DNA of 64,000 nucleotides from Apricaphanius iberus (Eukaryota > Chordata > Actinopteri > Cyprinodontiformes > Aphaniidae). The position numbers and the translations under genes are program-made. Under the pieces are notes generated by a model. That model ran no database searches. It saw only the letters and a program-made list of their open reading frames with translations, and was not told the DNA's origin. Shown one piece after another: positions 11,874-23,186 of this stretch. The first letter of the stretch is position 1. The number at the start of each line of letters is the position of its first letter. The stretch covers positions 806,001 through 870,000 of the forward strand of contig JAPXFQ010000132.1 in the NCBI GenBank assembly GCA_028564705.1, written 5' to 3'.

Positions 11874-12407
11874 GCCTAATGTGTACCAATACCAGAAATG
11901 AAAGTGTGGCCGTGAATTCATAAATTGAAGGGAGAAGAAAAGCAGGCAAGACAAACCCCAATGCACAAGTTTTCAAGCTGGCTATCAGTTCAACCATCTG
12001 TGCAGAGGAAACTCAGCACTCTGCTTTTAATCCAGCCATTTAAACACAGAGCAAATACGATCAGACCATCCAATTAGCAAATCTTAAAAATTATCAGTGG
12101 GTTTAGCAAAAAAAACAAAGACACAAGAAATCTGTAAGTGAGAAATTTTTTTTTAAAGATATTACTGTATATAGAATGTGACAAACAGGGCTCCTGGTTG
12201 TATCCTAGTTAATTCTACGCAGATTTATTTTTGGCACACAAGCTGTAAAGCGAGCTAATTGTTCTGCTCATGAAGTCTGTTTGGACATAAACACTGCAGT
12301 CTGCCAGATACAAACTAGAAAGCATTATATGAAATCAAAACAGAAGACCACAGCTTTAAAAATCTCTTCCCTCAGGTTTCCCTTCCCTGCATTATAGTCA
12401 GGCTCCC
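11874..12407. other. No recognisable feature
   Basis: Nothing supportable seen. Confidence 0.4.
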
Positions 12408-13127
12408 ATAGGGAGCCTAAGTCCCCCCCTTCTCCTTCCAGTCCATGGGTCACCTACTGCCAAAAAAAAACAAAAAAAAACAAAGAATGAGAGTCAATAG
12501 TGCGCTGATCCTGTCTGAAATGCGCCACGAATAAAACATATAATGTCGGTGAATTTTAAAGACAATTATTGATGCAGAGAAAACGCTGATTTTCGATCAG
12601 CGCCAAAAGTTACTTTAGGTTTAGTTTCAAAACGTTTAGCAGACTACAAATGCAGAAGAAGGAGAGCGAGGGTTGTAGCCTCCAGGATGATGAAAGGAGC
12701 ATTAAATGGAGAAAACCACTATAACTCGGACCATGTGGAAAGTAGCAGCTATGTCAGGGGGTAAAGCAGTCGGTGGAGTGAGAGCCAGCATGGAGGAGAA
12801 GCTCTACAAGTTCTAGGTGAGTGTTTTACGTGCTATAGCTAGTACTAACTCCCGTTAGCAAATGGCGTCATATATGCTACTTCGGATTTGTAGGCATTTT
12901 AATAATGAAATTTTACAATGAAATAAATTCCAAATCACTTACCAAACACAGACGAAATATACATCATTAGTTATCATTTAAACTGAGGTACGTCATTTCA
13001 GTGATTCAGGATGTAAGACAAAGCGGACCAGAAAATAACTTTTATCACTCCATTGACTTCCATTCATTATTTTTTCGGCCAGGGGATCCATCGGCCGACC
13101 AAAAGGGGAGGAGACTTAGGCTCCCCA
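12408..13127. mobile_element. MITE-like element with ~25-bp terminal inverted repeats
   Basis: The left end ATAGGGAGCCTAAGTCCCCC at 12408 is mirrored by the right end ending at 13127, whose reverse complement begins ATGGGGAGCCTAAGTCTCCT. About 720 bp lie between, with no long frame. The superfamily is not clear and I could not fix the target duplication. Confidence 0.55.
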
Positions 13128-13447
13128 TTCCCATTCTGGACAATAAACAATTCTGGTAAATCAAAAAAGAAGCTGTAAACTTATTTTCTTTTGGATGTAG
13201 AAACCATAATGTTTGCTAGTTCTGTTGCCGTTACATTCCTCACTCTCTAAGTCTGTTCTATACACCTGAGTGAGTTTATCTGTACATCCACCAGCATTTT
13301 GCAGACTGCAGGTTTTTCACACCTCCCCAATAGGCGCTCAAACCATATAAGGGGTGGTGAAGGCATTTTTGGTCACGAGGGAGGTGGTTTCATGCTCATA
13401 GTCAGCATTAGTTTCACTTATGAAAGAGAAGAACTCGAAGGTAAACA

Positions 13448-13931
13448 GTGTCTTTACATACAGGATGAGAAAGTTGACTTATCACCTTAGTCTGACTGAA
13501 TTTGGACTTTTGAAATGGATATATGCTCCTTAGTCAGACTTAAGTCAAACTAAATGGGAGTTGGAGAAATCGGACTAAGGTACTCAGATAATGGGACTGG
13601 AAAACCGAATTTCTCTGCATGTAAAAGACAGTTGAAAGTAGTCGAGGTTTAGGCTGCATATTCCTCCTTCGGGAAAAGATGAGACCACAAACATGGGAAA
13701 AACAACAATAGAATGAGCAGCAACAAAGAGGGTAACCCTAACAGTGCAGTTCTCAGAAAATGTACTGTGCTGTAGCATTGTGTTTGTCCATGACTTCGCT
13801 CATAATCCATATCCAGTTTTTATTCCGTCAGCTTTATTGACTCGAGCATTTGTTTACTCTCTGTCAATGGAAGAATGTCAGCGCAAAAGGGTGCAAAGAT
13901 TTGATTTACATGTGCACGTTGACGTACTGAA
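13448..13931 (-). mobile_element. Short copy of the 'CAGT..TTTACATGCA' MITE family
   Basis: The left part, with a CAGTGTCTTTACATACAGGA end and 'cttagtctgactgaatttgg' block, is the reverse complement of the right ends of the elements at 23187-23768 and 54191-55030. The opposite end, near 13905-13931, has a 'tttacatgtgcacgt...gtactga' end like the left ends of those copies. It is shorter and more diverged than the other two. Confidence 0.6.
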
Positions 13932-15239
13932 ATCCTCAGACAAAGAAAAGTGTTGTCGGTACAACATGAACTCTTCAGTACCGGTTTATACCCTTGAAAC
14001 AACAGATCTATGTTTAGCCCCGCCTCGTGTCAAGTCTGGAACTGCTCTCATACAAAGCATCTGAAAAGAGGAGGGCCATCTGGCATAATACATCAACTTC
14101 TGTGTGGAGACCATCATCCCCTCCAGAACAGTGAGATGCTTCCCTAATATGAAAGACAAGATAGATTTTGGGGGATATTACCAAAAATGTAGCTATTGCG
14201 TATTATCAGTCACAGGACTGCTTATTAATAGCCAAAATCTATATCCGTCTCATTGTCTGAAGGAATTAATTATTTACCGTATATTGACCATAAACCTTGC
14301 CATATGTGTGTTGAACAATAACGACAACAGTTACTTTCAAAAATACACGATTTATTTACAAAAGTAAAAATAAGAAAAACATTTTAATCACCAAGCTAGA
14401 AAAAGAACACACAACTAATTAAAATAAATGAATAGTTAAAATAAAAGAACACAAAAAGATGAATATGTAATAAGATGAGAAACCATGGAGTCTGGTGTTA
14501 CAGTTCTCGATGAATTTGTATGTTTTAAGAAACAAAGACTTGATCTGCAGATGCTGGAATGAAACTGAATTAGTTTAAATAATTTTAATTAGTTTAACTA
14601 ATTTAGCACCAGTTGTTTACCTCTAAACTAATAAGTAATGTAAGACAAAACAAAACATTCTTTGGATTAAGAAATGTTTATTTTATTCTTATTGTTTGTT
14701 TTAAAATTATGTTTAAAAATAATCTGAATAAGAGTAATCTTTTGAAAATGACTTCTATTTGCATTGATCACGACCATAAACATTTATTTCCAGTAATTTG
14801 ATACAAAAGGAGATTCAAACACGGCTAATAAGATTAGTTTCTGTTTTTAATGTTCTCTAAACCGACCATTATTTGAACACCTCTGATTGTCTATTCATTG
14901 AGTGCCGGCCTGGGCCAACATGTGGCTAATCTTAGCTTAGCTCCCTGCAACACACGTCGGCATTTGGAGCTGCTCAAATACGTTTATTTAACATTTAACA
15001 AAAAGGGGAACACTCCTGTCTGATTGAGTAGCTCAAATTACAGGATTTAAAACGATTTCTTGTCAGGAACATTCTTTTAAAAACACTGATAACAGTTTTA
15101 GGCTGAGGGGCCTGTATTACCTAAAAGCAGATGAAAAGTTACACAAAGTTAACAATAAAAAGGAAACAACTTTAAAGTAAGTTATTCTAAGTAATTTGCC
15201 TCTGCCCAAGCGGACGTTATGAACTATTAAAGTTCTCCA
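13932..15239. other. No recognisable feature
   Basis: AT-rich DNA with A-rich patches at about 14340-14480. No gene or repeat end identified. Confidence 0.45.
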
Positions 15240-15828
15240 GGTTTTCACTGTGTCGATATGAGAAGGGGGTCGGCGAAGTTAGCCTAGCTGCTAACAATAG
15301 CTGTGGTAGCTGCTTACACTGGGGTCCTCCTGGCCGTTGGTGATGCAGTTAGCTCGTCTTCCGATTTGGCTAAACAGTTATCAGCACCAACTTCTTTCAC
15401 TGTAAACAGTACCTTTTTGGCAGCTTTCCAGCACTGCAAATATTATCGGCTCTAGCACGAAGGGATGCGGGCTCTAGCCAGTTCAGGCATGCCGTTCAGG
15501 TTCCTGTTTCTCTCGCGGCCACAGGGAGATTCAAGAACGGTCTGTGTCTTGCGTCTTTCAGTCACCTGATCGGTCGTCCATCGGTGTTGCTTGAATGAGT
15601 TCCTCTTCCAACTCAGACATTTTTCCTCTACCCACAAAGGAAGGTTCTTTGATGTGGGTCTTCCCGATCAGAGATCGGCCAACGCTCTGAGTGAATGAAG
15701 CAAGGGTTTTGCCTGTGTCAACCTCGGCTGCTTGGCTTGGAAAGAGCAGCTGGCTGAGAACTTCTATTTGGAGGTTCTCCTGGCAGTTCTTCCGTTAGAA
15801 GAAAGCAGATTAGCACCAGCCGATGGCT
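15240..15828. other. GC-richer block of unknown identity
   Basis: This stretch is visibly richer in G+C and CpG than its surroundings and runs straight up to the truncated 5' edge of a Rex1 copy. On the minus strand a short frame starts at an ATG near 15620 (MSELEEELIQATPMDD...) but stops after about 20 codons. I do not recognise it; a decayed exon or unlisted repeat is possible. Confidence 0.3.
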
Positions 15829-16418
15829 GTGTGTGACCCAACAAGGTTAAGGAGTACAAATACCTCGGAGTTCACCTGGACAACAGACTGAACTGGAGAA
15901 TCAACAGTGAAGCAGTCTACAAAGGGAAAGAGCTTGGACAAAAGGGATCGAGCAGACTGTACTTTTTGAGGAAGCTGAGGTCCTTCAAGGTTTGCAGCAA
16001 GATGCTGCAAAACTTCTACATGTCTGTGGTGGAGAGTGTAATCTCTTGGTCCATTTTCTGTTGGGTTGGCAGCATCAGAGCCAGGGACTTAAAACGGCTC
16101 AACAACCTGATAAAGAAGGCTGGTTCTGTTCTGGGGTCACCTGTGGAAAAACTGGAGATAATGATGCAAAAAAGGATTCTTCATAAAATTAAAAAATGGA
16201 CAACCCCCAGCATTCTCTTCATGAGACTATCCTACAACAACAGACTATCTTCTGTCGAAGGCTTCTTCAGTTTAACTGCAACACAGACCGCTACAGGAAA
16301 TCCTTTCTCCCCACAGCCATCTTGGTCTACAACAACTCCTTGAAAAATGAATTAAGTACGAGCTATAACAACAATTAATTTCCCACTGGGAGAAATAAAG
16401 TAGTTTTGATTTTAAATA
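15829..16418 (+). mobile_element. Rex1-type LINE, 5'-truncated copy
   Basis: This second copy of the Rex1 family is better preserved than the one at 6150-7015. It keeps the complete 3' end, a 'cccactgggagaaataaagt' tail with AATAAA. It starts abruptly in the post-RT region, the usual result of incomplete target-primed reverse transcription. Same orientation as the first copy. Confidence 0.85.
15843..16378 (+). pseudogene. Rex1 post-RT C-terminal region remnant
   Basis: The frame reads 'KEYKYLGVHLDNRLNW', 'SSRLYFLRKLRSF', 'VCSKMLQNFYMSVVES', 'GSIRARDLKRLNNLIKKAGSVLGSPVEKLE'. It shifts by one base in an A-rich run near 16185-16195 and continues from 16196 as 'MDNPQHSLHETI', 'RRLLQFNCNTDRYRKSFLPTAI', 'VYNNSL' to a stop at 16378. 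This is the family's full C-terminus, broken by a single frameshift. Confidence 0.85.
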
Positions 16419-16429
16419 ATATTTTGAGC

Positions 16430-17141
16430 TGATTTGAGGACGCGCCAGCTAGTGTCCACCTAACATTATTTGTCTTTAGCCAATCACATAAAAATCACTG
16501 TTAAATCCACTGTTAAATCAAGCTCTAACCAAATCCATTTGGGGAAAAAGCACACACATCTTTACCATCGACAAATGCACAAAGTGCTTCCCTTTGCTCA
16601 GTTTTCAACAAAGAAATTGTCTCTAGTTCTCCTAAAACAGATTCAATAGCCCCTTCTATGCGCATATCCACTGGTGTGGCCATGTTTGTTTCGCTTTGCC
16701 TGGGCTCTTGCTGCTATCATCATACCAGAACACCCACTTATGCATCCACCCCAAAGCACAATTCTAAAAAAATTAGGCGGAGAAGTAAAAGATTTGCATA
16801 TAGTTGGAAAATTCGAAAGTTGTAAAATCCGGTTTGCGGCAGAGGGTTAAGGGGTTTATTCATTTGCCCACAAATACACACCTTCCCATGTCCCAGGTCA
16901 AATGTCCCATATCCTTTCTTGTTTAAAATGGATTCAAGTTCTATAAATGCAATCAGAATACAGAAAACAACTTTATCTGATCTCATGATCCGTATCCACA
17001 CGTACGATAATACCTCCAAAGCAGGTCTTTCTGGCCATATCCTGGCATGGTCCAAGTGTTGTTCACATGGTACGAAATAAGTGGATTTTGACCAAATGCG
17101 GTATCTGAGTACGGACTCCCGTACTATGTGAAAACGCCCTT
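16430..17141 (-). mobile_element. Decayed DNA transposon carrying a helicase-like gene start
   Basis: The right edge at 17141 has an end (reverse complement AAGGGCGTTTTCACATAGTA) typical of a non-LTR-independent DNA element. The minus strand then leads, after about 450 bp, to the start of a helicase-like frame at 16683. The left end was not found. Superfamily is unknown. Confidence 0.45.
16513..16683 (-). pseudogene. RecQ-like helicase N-terminus, dead at Walker A
   Basis: Minus-strand ATG at 16683 opens about 52 codons: 'MATPVDMRIEGAIESVLGEL', then 'LKTEQREALCAFVDGKDVCAF', then 'PNGFG', TAG, 'SLI', TAA. Helicases of the RecQ/SF2 type encoded by repeats read '(L)PTGFGKSLIYQ' at this place, the ATP-binding Walker A. 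The TAG at 16525-16527 sits precisely on the catalytic lysine codon, one base from AAG, and the TAA sits on the following tyrosine. The motif match and the spacing from 'KDV' to 'GFG' make the identity likely. Only the first exon-sized piece survives; the rest of the helicase is absent. Confidence 0.6.
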
Positions 17142-17844
17142 AATCTGCCCTCTCTGCGGGAACAGCACAGTGACAGCACAAACACAGCTATGTGTCTCAT
17201 TAACAGACAGTTAATGAAAGTTAGAGTTACATAACATCTGGATTGTGCTGGAGGTCTGTGCTCTCTGAATGCTTTTCTAGCTAGTTTTAATCTGCGGTTA
17301 GAATTAGGTTGTTGTTGTTTTTTTTGGGGGGGGTTCAGATGAAAAACACTGGATGGATGGATGGACAGACAGACAGACAGACAAGTGATGGTGATCGTAA
17401 AGGTAAAAAAATGAACCTGGACACAGAATTAAGAATTAAGGCCCTCTTACAGACTACACATCCTTTCCTTTACTGCTGTCTTCTGTAGTTCTAACCACAT
17501 TTCTTTGGACTGTCTGCTGCTAAATTTGCCAGTCTTTTCTAATGAGAACAGTGATTCCATGGCAACACACAGCAACCAGAAGCTTTTGTCAAGAGTTTGC
17601 AGACATCAGCTGCAATCTTTTTATAACAGTTCACCTGAACAGCAAATATGAGGATTCAGGGCAAATGTGTTGTTGGAGCATTTCTAACAAACAGGCGCGC
17701 CACAATCTGTTTGCCCACCATCAAAAGACACAGAACAAATCAATGAGAGGATAACTGATGAAAGATAAAAGACATGAAAATGAACTGAGCTTCATAAAGC
17801 CTGTATTCCTTCTCCCTGATAATAGTGCGGTGGAGCAAAATAAC
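17142..17844. other. No gene; short simple repeats only
   Basis: Apart from a poly-T/poly-G run and the GGAT/AGAC tract at 17350-17383 nothing is recognised. Confidence 0.45.
17350..17383. repeat. (GGAT)n(AGAC)n microsatellite
   Basis: Three to four GGAT units followed directly by about five AGAC units. Confidence 0.85.
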
Positions 17845-18008
17845 ACTAACATTCACACCATTAACATTAACACTGGTGCATTCACACCAGCCCTGTTTAG
17901 TCTGCTTGAAATGAACTCTAGTTCGTTTGCGCGGAAAGCCCGGTTTGTTTGGGGAGGTGTGAATGGGCAATGGAACTCTGATTTGGACCAAATAAACAAA
18001 CTCTAGTC
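17845..18008. repeat. Fragment of a dispersed DNA-element repeat
   Basis: The block has repeated 'ttcacacca / ggtgtgaat' motifs and a 'ctctagttcgtttgcg' core, the pattern of a common fish non-autonomous element. No clean ends or target duplication are visible. Confidence 0.35.
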
Positions 18009-18386
18009 AACCTAAAAACGTCGGTCTTGGGTTGGTATGCATATGAACCTCTGTAAAATGAAAAGAGCTTACAGAAGTAAGTGTAAGAAGTGTATCAGAA
18101 GGGTAACAGAATGGTATGTATGCATCTTTGTATATGAATGAAACCCATTTCAGTTACACAACACAATAACTGGCAAATTTGGGCATCAGATTATTGTTTT
18201 GTGCAATTTGTAGTCTTTAATGCTTTAAATGAAAAATATAACATAACTCAACTGAACTGAATTTGTTTGTATGAAAGAAAACCAATAGATGGGATTGTTG
18301 CTCTTTACTCACCATCTGTCCTGCCACATGTCCATGTGTTTTTGTCCTTAATGCTTTCTGTTTCATGCTTCATACTAAAGTGCTCA

Positions 18387-18507
18387 TTGATTCACCCATC
18401 CATTATCTACACCACTAATCCTCGAAGGGTCACAGGGGGGGCTGGTGCCTATCTCCAGCATTGAACATGCAGGTGGCTGGGTACACCCTGGACAGGTCAC
18501 CACAGTC
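18387..18507 (-). mobile_element. SINE tail fragment (family of 37469-37833)
   Basis: The 'catccattatctacacc...ctcgaagggtcac...ggctggtgcctatctcc...gtacaccctggacaggtc' order is the 3' half of the tRNA-derived SINE seen complete at 37469-37833. The tRNA head is missing. Confidence 0.7.
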
Positions 18508-20512
18508 ATTGATTCAGTTGACCCTAAAATGAAGTCAGAGCCATTTGTGCTGAGAATTACGGGGTTTCCTTCAATTTTCTCAATTATAATCTTGGCACTT
18601 AACATTAGCATGTTCTGTCAGTTGTTGTACTCAGTTTCTCTGAAGGATTTGTTAGGAGCCTAAAACTTAATTCAGCCAATGTTAACCCTAGACTTAACGA
18701 TAAGGCCTGCTGGAACACAATATCAAAACACAATGATTGTAAACACAAAATATGTGATCACTTCATTACTATTTCTAAAAACAGAAACGGAACGATTCAG
18801 AAGATTTACCTCAATTGAAAGTTTGGTGGCAAGGTACATTTTTTTTAAATCTGTTGCATTCACATCAACCAAGTCTGTGAGTTGCTGCTCCTCTTTAGAT
18901 GAAAGCTATTGCTTTTAAATCAGGGCTGATGTGTCCTGTTTATGTCTACTTTCTAGTAATCTTCATAAAGTAGCAAAAATCAAAATCTGATCTTTGAATA
19001 TGCTACTGTCCTCAGGATGAAACATATTTTGATACAGAGATGCATGGCCCAGATTTTCTAAGGACTGTAGCTATGCATATAACAGTACTGTAGGTTCTCT
19101 AGTAGAGGGGAAATACAATTTATATTGTACAGCAAATAACATGCTTCTGGTATATTCTGTTCATAGTTGTCCTCTCAGTAGATCTTCCCATCTAAACTGT
19201 AATGCTCTCTCCTCCATCATTTGTCATGTATTTTATTTCTGCCCAACCTGCCTGCCATGTTCTCTGTTTTTTGTGATGCTTTTTGTTCAAAAATCTTTTC
19301 TATAATAACAAAACAAAAAACCTTGGTTCTGCAAGTTTTGAGACAAGGTGTGTTCCATAGTCTCCATAGGGTAAAAAAATCGTCAGACAGAAATCCACCA
19401 AATTTTATTTAAAGAGTATTTTACATATGACATGATAGTAGGCAAAGGTAAAACATCGGAAAACAGTGAAAGCGATGACCATTTAAATTGACTACGTGCA
19501 GTGATAGATTGTGACAGTACAAACAACAGACAAACCCTAGAATACAAGCTAAAGGTCAGGAAAATAAAAGCTAAATAAATACGTTTTTAAATGTTATTTA
19601 TGACAACCAACATGCCATTTCAAATCTATTAAAAAGCAAGATTGCAATTTTATTGAGATTGCTTTCTGGCTTTGTTGTAATATGTTTAGCTGTTTTAGCG
19701 CTATATTTTTCCTCTAAGTGTGACTGTGTTCTTTTTCTGATCACTGATTTTCTGCTTGACAGAAGCTTATTTGAAACCAAGCCATAGTAATTATACTCAG
19801 AGAGAAATATAGTGTTTCTCCATCCTAGAAATATCTCCCCCCACCACCCATCTGTGTCCTTAAAGGCTGTGTGCTGAGTGCTGCAGACAGAGAGTCACGA
19901 TCAGACAGTGCAAAAATACTTTAATATGAAAAAAAGCACAACTCTGCACTAGAACAGAGGATACAGGAGAACAGAGCTATAGCATGTGTAAACTAGCCTC
20001 AGTTTGGTTAAGTTTGGTAAGAGTAATTAAAATTGGGTCTGAATTATACACCAAGTATTCCTAGTTACATACTGTTTAAATGAGCAGGATGCACAGGAAT
20101 GCACATGGAAATTTAAAAACATGGACATCCAGATGTGGATATTTTGACAGGCTAATTTATCTTCATAAAACTGCTTCCCAACTTTATCAAATTGATCTAT
20201 AGCATTTTAAAAAACATGTTATTGAAGTTCTAAACATGAGGAAAAGAAAGAGCATGGAGTCCTGTCATGTCTTTGAAGTATCTCATCTGCTTTTCATGCA
20301 CTTATATATTCGGAGTAGTGCTTGTGTACTGGGATTAAGGGTGTGGAATTCACATTATATCACAACCAAGTAGCCACTTTTCTGTTTTATCATCCTGTTT
20401 GGTGAAAAAAATAATTTTTTTCATAATAAAGGAGTAAATTACTTTCTTGGAACGAAAATTCAAAACTCAATGAGTGCCCCAAGATTGCATGCTAATCATT
20501 AGTTACATTACC
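18508..20512. other. No recognisable feature
   Basis: AT-rich unique-looking DNA, no motif I can support. Confidence 0.45.
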
Positions 20513-20920
20513 GGTGCATTCTATTAAAGTTGGAATGGGTTTGGCATCATGCCCAAGTAAACAGCATTCCAGTTAACATAATCAGATAAGTCGGGATTCC
20601 AAAATGGCGATGCCCAGCTAGCCATATTTGTAGTGCCTCTTACAAACACGTTTTCAGCTGTACTGTCCATATGCAAACACCACTTTTATTTAATTAAGTT
20701 TAGAGCTGATGGATCTACATGTAAGAGGAATTTTTAACACATTCTTGCTAGTAAGTCTAGTAAAATAGTTGTTTTTTTCACCACAGCTACTGTTGTTAAT
20801 GTAAAGAGCGGACAAATTGAAAGCCTAAGTCAGAGCAAAGAAAAATCTTTGGATGGTGTTGATTTTTCCCACTCGGAAATCAGAATTTCCGAGTTCTGAG
20901 TACAAATAGAACGCACTATA
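20513..20920. mobile_element. MITE-like element with short inverted ends
   Basis: The left end GGTGCATTCTATT is mirrored by the right end (reverse complement TAGTGCGTTCTATT). The interior has 'tccaaaatggcgatg' and an 'actcggaaat...atttccgag' palindrome. About 0.4 kb with no frame. No certain target duplication. Confidence 0.45.
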
Positions 20921-21300
20921 AGTCAGCAGTTTCATTTCCAATGTTAAGGCATCCAGCATGCTGAGAGTGAACCATCTGCAAAGCAGTGTGAGGTTAAGTA
21001 ATGTTTTTGTAGGGTCAATGTCGCAACATTTAAATCATTTAAATCGTAAACCCATTTGAGTGTTTTCTGTCCCTTTGGACCACATCCATGATCCATATAG
21101 CATGAAAGGTGTGGCATTAATGTCACAAAAATATGTTAAAAAATAAATGCCATGGCATCCTGTCTCTTTAGGCGAGACAGATACCTAATCTTGTAAACAT
21201 TGTCCAATTAAGGAGGCGCCAGAGATTTATCTGGTACCGTTGCTGGCCAACACGATAATGCGTCTATAAAACCTGAGCGTTCCACACGTAAACAGAATAA
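20921..21300. other. No recognisable feature
   Basis: A stretch leading up to a gag-like frame; nothing supportable seen. Confidence 0.35.
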
Positions 21301-21714
21301 AAACAGGCTCAATCTCATAAAAAAACACATACACAGCCATCTGCTCCACAATTAGATATCACAATACCAGTAGATGTCATACCTCCGCTTCCTGAAGTGG
21401 CCACACTCCCCAAATCTACACCCCATCTGCTGAATCCGCCTCCATATGTTTCAGACTCGCAATACAGACTGGTTACAGATCTACAGGCCATATCGATGAC
21501 GAAGCCAGATCCAGACCTGGACTCCGCCCCGTTGATTCAGCACCAACGACCGGGACCTACATTAGGACTGACGGTAGGAGCAGCGTATCCCGAGCAAGCA
21601 GAGGCTGATCCCAGAGATGAGCGGCAGGCAAGCCAGCCAGTGGGGCGTGGAGAAGCGTCGGCAAAGGCTAAGGCCCCACGTTGGGTGCCAAGTTGTTACC
21701 GGAGAAACTCTTAA
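21301..21714 (+). pseudogene. Gag-like proline-rich frame
   Basis: An open plus-strand frame of 137 codons follows a stop at 21298-21300. It is rich in proline and carries a PSAP motif about 10-15 residues in and a PPPY motif further on; both are classical late-domain motifs of retroviral Gag proteins. No initiator near the start, no capsid or zinc-knuckle region. The last third overlaps a primer-binding-site-like sequence on the other strand. This could be an old retroviral gag scrap in inverted orientation, or chance. I rate the frame as suggestive only. Confidence 0.35.
21673..21690 (-). other. Retroviral primer-binding site, tRNA-Lys1,2 type
   Basis: On the minus strand these 18 bases match the primer-binding site complementary to the 3' end of tRNA-Lys1,2 at 17 of 18 positions (one C-to-T change). 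It lies three bases after a ...GGTAACA edge that would be the 3' end of an LTR. This is the expected geometry for reverse-transcription priming. Confidence 0.6.
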
Positions 21715-22090
21715 ATAAAATGATTAGAGAAGATTACGTCAAAGTTTTAGAGATTTAATTAATCTTAGGTAAATCAAGTGAGGACAAACATTTACATAGG
21801 AACATGTAAAATACTGACCTGTCTAAATCTATTTAACACAGCCTTTTATTAATTTAGTTAACCTGACAATTATCAGTTTCATATACATAGACACTTCTTC
21901 AGTGTGACTCTTGGAGACTCGGAGCCGCCTTCTGCTTGAATGGGAGCCCATAATCTTGTAGGATGTCAGGTCATTCACTTGGAGAGGATCGTCTCCAAAG
22001 CAACGCACGGTGTAGGAATTTTACTATAAGTCCAATTTGACCATGACTTAAGTCTACAGCGTCTTTCAATAAGACTAATCACAATAATAA
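21694..22090 (-). mobile_element. Retroviral-type LTR (5' LTR, minus strand)
   Basis: The LTR ends ...CTCCGGTAACA (minus strand) directly before the primer-binding site. An AATAAA on the minus strand at 21845-21850 lies about 150 bp before that end, which fits a polyadenylation signal followed by R/U5. The upstream limit is a guess. No second LTR was found, and the downstream internal region carries no readable minus-strand gag. An old retrovirus-like copy that has been rearranged is the likely reading. Confidence 0.5.
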
Positions 22091-22498
22091 AGAATTCAGC
22101 ACACAGTAACTATGAGTTACAATTGAATACACAGAACAGATGATTCTTAACATTATTTTTTCCACCACATGGTGTTTGTAGATATTGTCTACATTTGTCA
22201 AAAAATATTTTAGGGATTTTTACATTGTCTACAACCAAGCCATCTGTTAATGAGTGGACAGTATGAATACAACATAAAAATCTAAAAACACAAAGATGAT
22301 GAAATATGACTAAAAACAACTACGCTTTTTTGCTATACATTGATGTAGATGCTCAGTCATCCAGGACATGGTAGTCTTGAGAGTTTAAATGAAGGCAGCT
22401 GGACTTTTTTTCTTGTCTTGAAAACGTTTCGTCTCTCATCCAAGTGGCTTCTTCCTTTATTAGAGAATGGATTGGGAGGATCAGTGTAAGAATAAGTC

Positions 22499-23080
22499 TA
22501 AGGCTACGTCCACACTAAGCCGATAAAGTTATGAGGGGAGTTAGACGCCTAATGTTATCCACTCAACACGAGCATTTACGCCCCGTTTAAGGTCCGTTTA
22601 AGTTCCCGTGATTGCGCAATCCCATACCGACCTGTGCAAATACTGGCCATGCGCGAAAAGACGCGTATAATCTACGTGACACCAGCGCCTACATAATATT
22701 TACAAGAAGCTCTACAGCACAGTACATATCTGCTTGTCCCGTTAACCGAGTAGAACAATAGCTGCTCAGAAGAAGAGAGAGTTTTTGGTGTGGACAGAAG
22801 ACGAGATCGATTTATTACTCTTCGCTGTTGTCTTTGTCTGTAGTGTCGTATTGTTATTGACGCAGCATTCATTGACGGCACTTCCTTTCATTATCCGGGG
22901 AAACTGTCCACACTAGCTTGTTTAGCCGTTGAATTAAGATTTACACGGCTCTCTTACCCGGCTAATAGTTATGCGGCCACAGACCTTAAACGACGCCGGG
23001 TTAGTGTGGACGATAGGGGGTTGTAGACTAAATAATTATACGTTTAAGGCATTATCCGGCTTAGTGTGGACGTGGCCTTA
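22499..23080. mobile_element. MITE with SANT-like protein remnant
   Basis: The ends are inverted: TAAGGCTACGTCCACACTAA at the left, and a right end whose reverse complement starts TAAGGCCACGTCCACACTAA (one mismatch in 20). The 582-bp interior is GC-richer. Near 22770-22835 the plus strand reads 'AAQKKREFLVWTEDEIDLLL', the start of a SANT/Myb-like domain of the type encoded by PIF/Harbinger-like elements, with ATA where an ATG would be expected. The target duplication is ambiguous, so the superfamily is inferred. Confidence 0.7.
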
Positions 23081-23186
23081 GTTTGGGTTGTTAATGCTCA
23101 CTGATGAGGCTATTGTTATTCCTAATGAGGCTATCACGGTTATGTAAACTCTAATTAATCTTGATAAGGTAAGTGTCGTTAACAAT

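Noticed and set aside
22499..23080. Assignment to PIF/Harbinger from a TAA/TTA target duplication
   Set aside because: The two trinucleotides are not the same on one strand and other short duplications (AGT, GTY) fit as well. Only the SANT-like remnant supports the assignment.
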